Assembly (NCBI RefSeq): GCF_001941975.2
Contig: NZ_CP146991.1
Location: 3,345,001-3,409,000 of the forward strand
From: Sporomusa sphaeroides DSM 2875
GTDB lineage: Bacteria > Bacillota > Negativicutes > Sporomusales > Sporomusaceae
Length of the DNA: 64,000 nt
Direction of reading: 5' to 3'
The notes beneath the pieces are model-generated. The model searched no databases. It saw only the letters and a list, made by a program, of their open reading frames with translations, and was not told where the DNA came from. Of the stretch, positions 60,224 through 64,000 are shown in pieces. The position numbers and the translations under genes were made by a program. The first letter of the stretch is position 1. Each line of letters opens with the position of its first letter.

Positions 60224-62143
60224 GTGAACCGTATTATTTTCATATCTTCTTATAAAGAATTATCTGCTATGGCACAGTCAGTGGCGAAAGAGCTGGGACT
60301 AACAGTAGAATTCTATGAAGGGTGGCTGGACCAAGCCAGTAAAATCATTGAAAACTTAAGCGGCCCGCCAATTGATATACTTATGAGCCGTGGCGGAACG
60401 GCCAAATTCCTGGCTGAAAAATTTCCCATCCCCGTCATCCCTGTCAATACAGGACCTTATGAAATTTTAGATGCACTAAATGAAGCCAGGCAATTTCGCA
60501 AAAATATTGCGATAACATCGTATGGAGAGCGGTATATAGGGTTGCCACTCATGGAAAAGGTATTAGATATTTCTATTACAGAAGTTATAATTACTGATTT
60601 AAAAACGCTGGAACAGCAAATTGCTTCCCTTGCTTCGGGAAATTACTGCGTTGTTGGGGGAGGGCCCTCGGTTGCCTATGCCCAAAAATTTGGCTTGCCC
60701 AATGTTTTTCTAAAAACCAATCGCGCAACATTGCACTCAGCCTTTCTCGAAGCTGAGAAACTAACTTCACTGCGAAGGGAAGAGATGAGAAAATCACGCC
60801 GCCTGGAAGCTATCCTGAACGCAACCTATGACGGAATTATTGCCGTTGACGCCTGTGGCGCAATTGAAATATTTAACAAGTCAGCAGAAAAGACCCTGAA
60901 TATTCGCGCCGCAGCAGCAATTGGTAAAAACATAGCAGACATTGTTCCGAATTCCAGACTTGACCATGTCCTTCAAACAGGGCAAGCGGAAGCAGGCGAG
61001 CTGCAGGATACCAACAATACCCGCATACTTACTAACCGCGTCCCGGTAAAATACGGTGCAAAAATTGTTGGTGCTGTTGCCACTTTTATGGAGTCTTCGA
61101 AAGTGGTACAAGCTGAGCACAAAATCCGTAAAGAGTTAACCTCCCAGAGCCAATTCAAAGCCAAAGCAACTTTCTCAGATATTATCGGCATATCGAAAAT
61201 ATTGGAGGTAAAAAAGAAAATAGCGAGAAACTTTGCCCAATCACCCTTATCCATAATGCTTTATGGAGCTTCAGGAACAGGCAAAGAACTTTTTGCCCAG
61301 AGTATTCATAACGCCAGCGAACGTGCCCAAAATCCTTTTGTAGCTATTAATTGCGGCGCCTTACCCCCTACCCTCCTGGAAAGTGAGTTATTCGGGTATG
61401 AAGAAGGTGCCTTTACCGGAGCCCGCCGCAAGGGCAAACACGGCTTGTTTGAGCTGGCACATGGCGGAACCATATTTCTCGACGAAATTGATGCTCTTCC
61501 GATCGAAGTGCAAGCACGGCTGCTGCGGGTGCTGCAAGAACGTGAGGTATTACGAATTGGCGGAGAATCGATCATTCCCATAAATATCCGCGTAATAGCA
61601 GCCTCCAATAAAAGCGCTGAAGACTTACTGCAAAAGAATATTATCAGAGAAGATCTTTTTTACCGGCTGAATGTACTTTGGCTTGAACTGCCGACACTGG
61701 CTGAACGCCGTGAAGATATCAAGCATTTATGCGAGCACTTTCTCCCCGAAGAAAACAAGCAGCAATTGCGACCGATAATTGAGAAAATACTACCGTACTT
61801 TGAAAAATATACATGGCCTGGTAATATCCGTGAATTACACAATACCATCCAGCGGTTATCTTTTTTTGTGGAATCCTTCGTAGCAGAAGAGGATATTAAA
61901 GACTTTCTCCGCTTGGTGGCACCAAATATATTGAGAGCAATAGCTACTTCTGCTGAAGATGACAAATCCCAAATCCGCCCTCAAATACAAGATCTTGAGC
62001 ACGAGTTAATTCTGAAAGCCGTCGCCGAACACAAAACCTTACAAGAAGCAGCCAATCATCTGGGAATAGGGAGATCAACCCTCACCCGCAAGCTGAAAAA
62101 AATCCGTGAAAGCCAGCTATCGGATTCTCTTCCAACGCTATAG
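60224..62143 (+). CDS. PrpR-like sigma-54-dependent activator
   Basis: 639 residues, start GTG 60224. PrpR_N sensor domain at about 1-180 (ILMSRGGTAKFLAEKF, VVGGGPSVAYA), PAS domain at about 190-295, AAA+ domain at about 315-545 with Walker A GASGTGKE (348-355) and the sigma-54 contact loop GAFTGA (395-400), and Fis-type helix-turn-helix at about 600-630. PrpR_N domains sense carboxylic acids or their CoA esters. Divergent from the MFS-CaiB-lyase operon, which has a sigma-54 promoter, so it is the obvious activator. Confidence 0.95.
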   Translation: MNRIIFISSYKELSAMAQSVAKELGLTVEFYEGWLDQASKIIENLSGPPIDILMSRGGTAKFLAEKFPIPVIPVNTGPYEILDALNEARQFRKNIAITSYGERYIGLPLMEKVLDISITEVIITDLKTLEQQIASLASGNYCVVGGGPSVAYAQKFGLPNVFLKTNRATLHSAFLEAEKLTSLRREEMRKSRRLEAILNATYDGIIAVDACGAIEIFNKSAEKTLNIRAAAAIGKNIADIVPNSRLDHVLQTGQAEAGELQDTNNTRILTNRVPVKYGAKIVGAVATFMESSKVVQAEHKIRKELTSQSQFKAKATFSDIIGISKILEVKKKIARNFAQSPLSIMLYGASGTGKELFAQSIHNASERAQNPFVAINCGALPPTLLESELFGYEEGAFTGARRKGKHGLFELAHGGTIFLDEIDALPIEVQARLLRVLQEREVLRIGGESIIPINIRVIAASNKSAEDLLQKNIIREDLFYRLNVLWLELPTLAERREDIKHLCEHFLPEENKQQLRPIIEKILPYFEKYTWPGNIRELHNTIQRLSFFVESFVAEEDIKDFLRLVAPNILRAIATSAEDDKSQIRPQIQDLEHELILKAVAEHKTLQEAANHLGIGRSTLTRKLKKIRESQLSDSLPTL

Positions 62144-62189
62144 GTCAATTATAGCCGGTGATGAAACTTATACTTTCTGTTAAGATAAA

Positions 62190-62216
62190 AATACCCGGCC
62201 TATAAGGCCGGGTATT
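62190..62216. terminator. Bidirectional terminator between the activator and the MFS gene
   Basis: AATACCCGGCC-TATAA-GGCCGGGTATT; leftward T-run TTTTATC, then one copy of the recurring CTTAACAGAAAGTATAA motif. Confidence 0.8.
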
Positions 62217-62314
62217 CCTGCTATTTGGTGGTGGATGGTTCGCGGTTCTTTCCTCTGATTTCTTGCCAATAAAGCGGAGCATGGTTTTACTGTCGTTTTG
62301 TCCTTCTATAGGAT

Positions 62315-63646
62315 TTAACTGCTGATTTCATCCAGCGTCCGGCCTTTGGTCTCCTCACCAAACAGCCATACGGCAATCGCCACAGCCAGCATGACGCCGG
62401 TGAACATGGTAAATACTTGTTCCATTCCCTGCTGGCCGGCAATCATGTAACCGACAATAGTCGGTGCCAATATCCCGCCGAACCGGCCGACTGCCGCCGC
62501 CCAGCCTGAGCCAAAGGCCCGTATCCGGGTGGGATACAGTTCCGGGGTATACGTATAGACGACACCCCAGGCGCCGAGATTGAAGAACGACATCAGGCTG
62601 CCCCAGAGAAGCACGACTTCGGCACTGCCGCCTTGACCGAAGAAATAAGCGCTGACCGCACTCATCGCCAAATAGATCGCCAGAGTTGCTTTCCGGCCGA
62701 TACGGTCAACCAGGTAAGCCGCACTAAAATAACCGGGCAATTGCGCCACCGTCATAATTAATACATATTCAAAGGTCTTAATTACCGTATGCCCCTGCTG
62801 AACCATCAGCGACGGCAGCCAGGTAAAAATACCATAATAGGAGTAAACAATGCCAAACCAGATAATCCAGAGCATAATTGTACGTTTGGCAAACCGGGGA
62901 GTCCATAGTTCCTTAAACACCACCTTAGTGCCGGCAGGTTCTACAGTGGTGTTAGACATAGCCGCAGGCTGTACAACTGACTCAACCCCTGCCGACTGTT
63001 CTATTTTGCCGACAATCGCCAGAGCCTCCTGCTGGCGTCCCTTATCCATGAGGAAGCGAATGGATTCAGGCATGGCCAATCTGATAAAAAACACATACAG
63101 CGCCGGCAGCGCACCAATGAAAAAGGCCATCTGCCAGCCGTACCGGGGAATAATAAAGTAAGAGATGAGTGCTGCTGCCAACCAGCCGGCCGCCCAGAAG
63201 CTTTCCAATAAGACAATGAACCGCCCCCGGCTGGCAGGCGGCGAATATTCGGCCATGAGTGTTGCCGCTACCGGCAGTTCTCCCCCCAGACCAAAACCTA
63301 CCAGAAATCTAAAAAAAAGTAAAGATTCATAATTCCAGGCCAGTCCGCACAAGCCGGTAGCTACACTATAAATAACCAAAGTAACCGAAAATACCGTTTT
63401 ACGCCCAAACCGATCGGCCGCCGAACCGGCAAGTACCGCACCGACTGCCATTCCCAGCAGTCCCATGCTGCCGATAAAACCCATTTGCGTGGCAGATAAT
63501 CCCCACTCCTTTGCCAATACAGGCAGCACAAAAGCAATAATGCCTGTATCCATAGCGTCAAATAACCAGCCTAATCCGGTCAAAACCAGCAGCTTATAAT
63601 GAAAGCGACTAACCGGAATCCGCTCTAACCGATGTATTATATCCAT
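62315..63646 (-). CDS. MFS metabolite:proton symporter (NiaP/aromatic-acid type)
   Basis: 443 residues, 12 helices. DAMDTGIIAFVLPVLAKEWGLS, GAVLAGSAADRFGRKTVF and ELYPTRIRAFGSGWAAAVGRFGG are typical of the SP/AAHS branch that includes nicotinate and aromatic acid carriers. Substrate not predicted. Stands alone behind its own promoter. Confidence 0.9.
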   Translation of the reverse strand: MDIIHRLERIPVSRFHYKLLVLTGLGWLFDAMDTGIIAFVLPVLAKEWGLSATQMGFIGSMGLLGMAVGAVLAGSAADRFGRKTVFSVTLVIYSVATGLCGLAWNYESLLFFRFLVGFGLGGELPVAATLMAEYSPPASRGRFIVLLESFWAAGWLAAALISYFIIPRYGWQMAFFIGALPALYVFFIRLAMPESIRFLMDKGRQQEALAIVGKIEQSAGVESVVQPAAMSNTTVEPAGTKVVFKELWTPRFAKRTIMLWIIWFGIVYSYYGIFTWLPSLMVQQGHTVIKTFEYVLIMTVAQLPGYFSAAYLVDRIGRKATLAIYLAMSAVSAYFFGQGGSAEVVLLWGSLMSFFNLGAWGVVYTYTPELYPTRIRAFGSGWAAAVGRFGGILAPTIVGYMIAGQQGMEQVFTMFTGVMLAVAIAVWLFGEETKGRTLDEISS

Positions 63647-63685
63647 ACCAGAACCCCCAATGTCTTTACAACTGTCTTGTCAGCT

Positions 63686-63714
63686 ATTATAGCTCTCTTC
63701 TGCGTGAAAGACAA
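63686..63714 (-). promoter_or_regulatory. Promoter of the second MFS gene
   Basis: Leftward TTGTCT (63714-63709), 17-bp spacer, TATAAT (63691-63686). Confidence 0.65.
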
Positions 63715-63782
63715 CTACTTTTTTAAAAAAACCAATAAATAATCTGCGGCCTACTTAGTGTTAGCAGCAAGGCTAAAAAAAC

Positions 63783-63814
63783 AACGCTGTCAGCTTCCGT
63801 AAACTGACAGCGTT
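63783..63814 (-). terminator. Terminator of the gene entering from the right edge
   Basis: AACGCTGTCAG / CTGACAGCGTT, followed leftward by GTTTTTTTAG. Confidence 0.8.
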
Positions 63815-63829
63815 TCATTATAACCAGAG

Positions 63830-64000
63830 TTAGTACAGCAATATTCCGGTTTTCTTAAGCTCTGCTGCAATTTTTTGCATAATTTCCGTTGATGCGGCTT
63901 CCACTGTATGCAAATGCACACCACCGGTAACAAGAGAAAGCGGTGCAGCCCCGCCTTCTGCTGATTTGTGTAAAAACTCGGCTAAGTCACGCCGGGAAGC
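63830..64000 (-). CDS. Unidentified protein, C-terminal 56 residues (partial)
   Basis: Open to the right window edge. Reads SLVTGGVHLHTVEAASTEIM followed by QKIAAELKKTGILLY and stop. No family recognised; too short to call. Good codon pattern and a terminator 16 bp after the stop support a real gene. Confidence 0.6.
   Translation of the reverse strand, partial: ASRRDLAEFLHKSAEGGAAPLSLVTGGVHLHTVEAASTEIMQKIAAELKKTGILLY

Noticed and set aside
1-64000. CRISPR array, prophage or rRNA genes
   Set aside because: No regularly spaced direct repeats, no phage structural genes and no rRNA-like sequence were seen.

Overview
The window looks like the chromosome of an anaerobic, amino-acid-fermenting Firmicute of the Negativicutes (Sporomusa/Pelosinus-like). 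The basis is gene content: the methylaspartate route of glutamate fermentation, butyrate kinase and phosphotransbutyrylase, three ferredoxin-linked 2-oxoacid oxidoreductase operons and a 2-hydroxyacyl-CoA dehydratase-type activase. The genus is an inference. Most genes are on the minus strand.

Region 1 (1-11,330) is one long minus-strand operon behind a GntR regulator with a clear operator: glmS-glmL-glmE-mal-(P-loop/SAD protein)-citD-citE-citF-citC-fumarase alpha (cut by the window edge). In this setting the citrate lyase-like genes are best read as citramalate lyase and the fumarase-like gene as mesaconase, giving glutamate -> methylaspartate -> mesaconate -> citramalate -> acetate + pyruvate. 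Region 2 (11,500-26,240) holds two near-identical YkvI-type transporters, a FadR-type regulator, buk-ptb, a chemoreceptor, a GlcD/GlcF pair, a LarA-type racemase and the first 2-oxoacid:ferredoxin oxidoreductase (vor-type) operon. The first YkvI locus is a condensed copy of the whole vor-ykvI-larA operon: same promoter, same terminator, same remnant of yfcE.

Region 3 (26,240-35,740) has the murI ... rph-rdgB-yfcE housekeeping set. Between murI and rph sits a six-gene block: membrane protein, CofE-like ligase, HgdB-like protein, HgdC-like activase, hydantoinase/oxoprolinase-like protein and a deacetylase with an extra zinc-ribbon tail. Region 4 (35,900-37,960) has small genes, including a DUF2325 gene behind a promoter flanked by two Fur-like boxes and a 40-residue membrane peptide. 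Region 5 (37,960-48,550) has a BASS transporter with ilvD, a cupin-PocR histidine kinase with an AraC-type response regulator, a butyryl-CoA:acetate CoA-transferase-type gene, the second vor operon and a divergent LysR regulator. Region 6 (48,600-54,460) has small genes, tRNA-Arg(CCG), a zinc-ribbon protein, a P-loop ATPase and the third vor operon. Region 7 (54,460-64,000) has an IS110-family insertion sequence, a sigma-54-controlled MFS/CaiB/HMG-CoA-lyase-type operon with its PrpR-like activator, and a second MFS transporter.

Two repeat families run through the window. One is a 163-bp palindromic MITE-like element (two copies; one supplies the stop codon of the deacetylase gene). The other is a structured repeat of about 120-140 bp with compensatory base changes (two full copies and two hairpin-only relatives; one copy splits the third vor operon). 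A short motif recurring just after terminator-like hairpins was seen five times.
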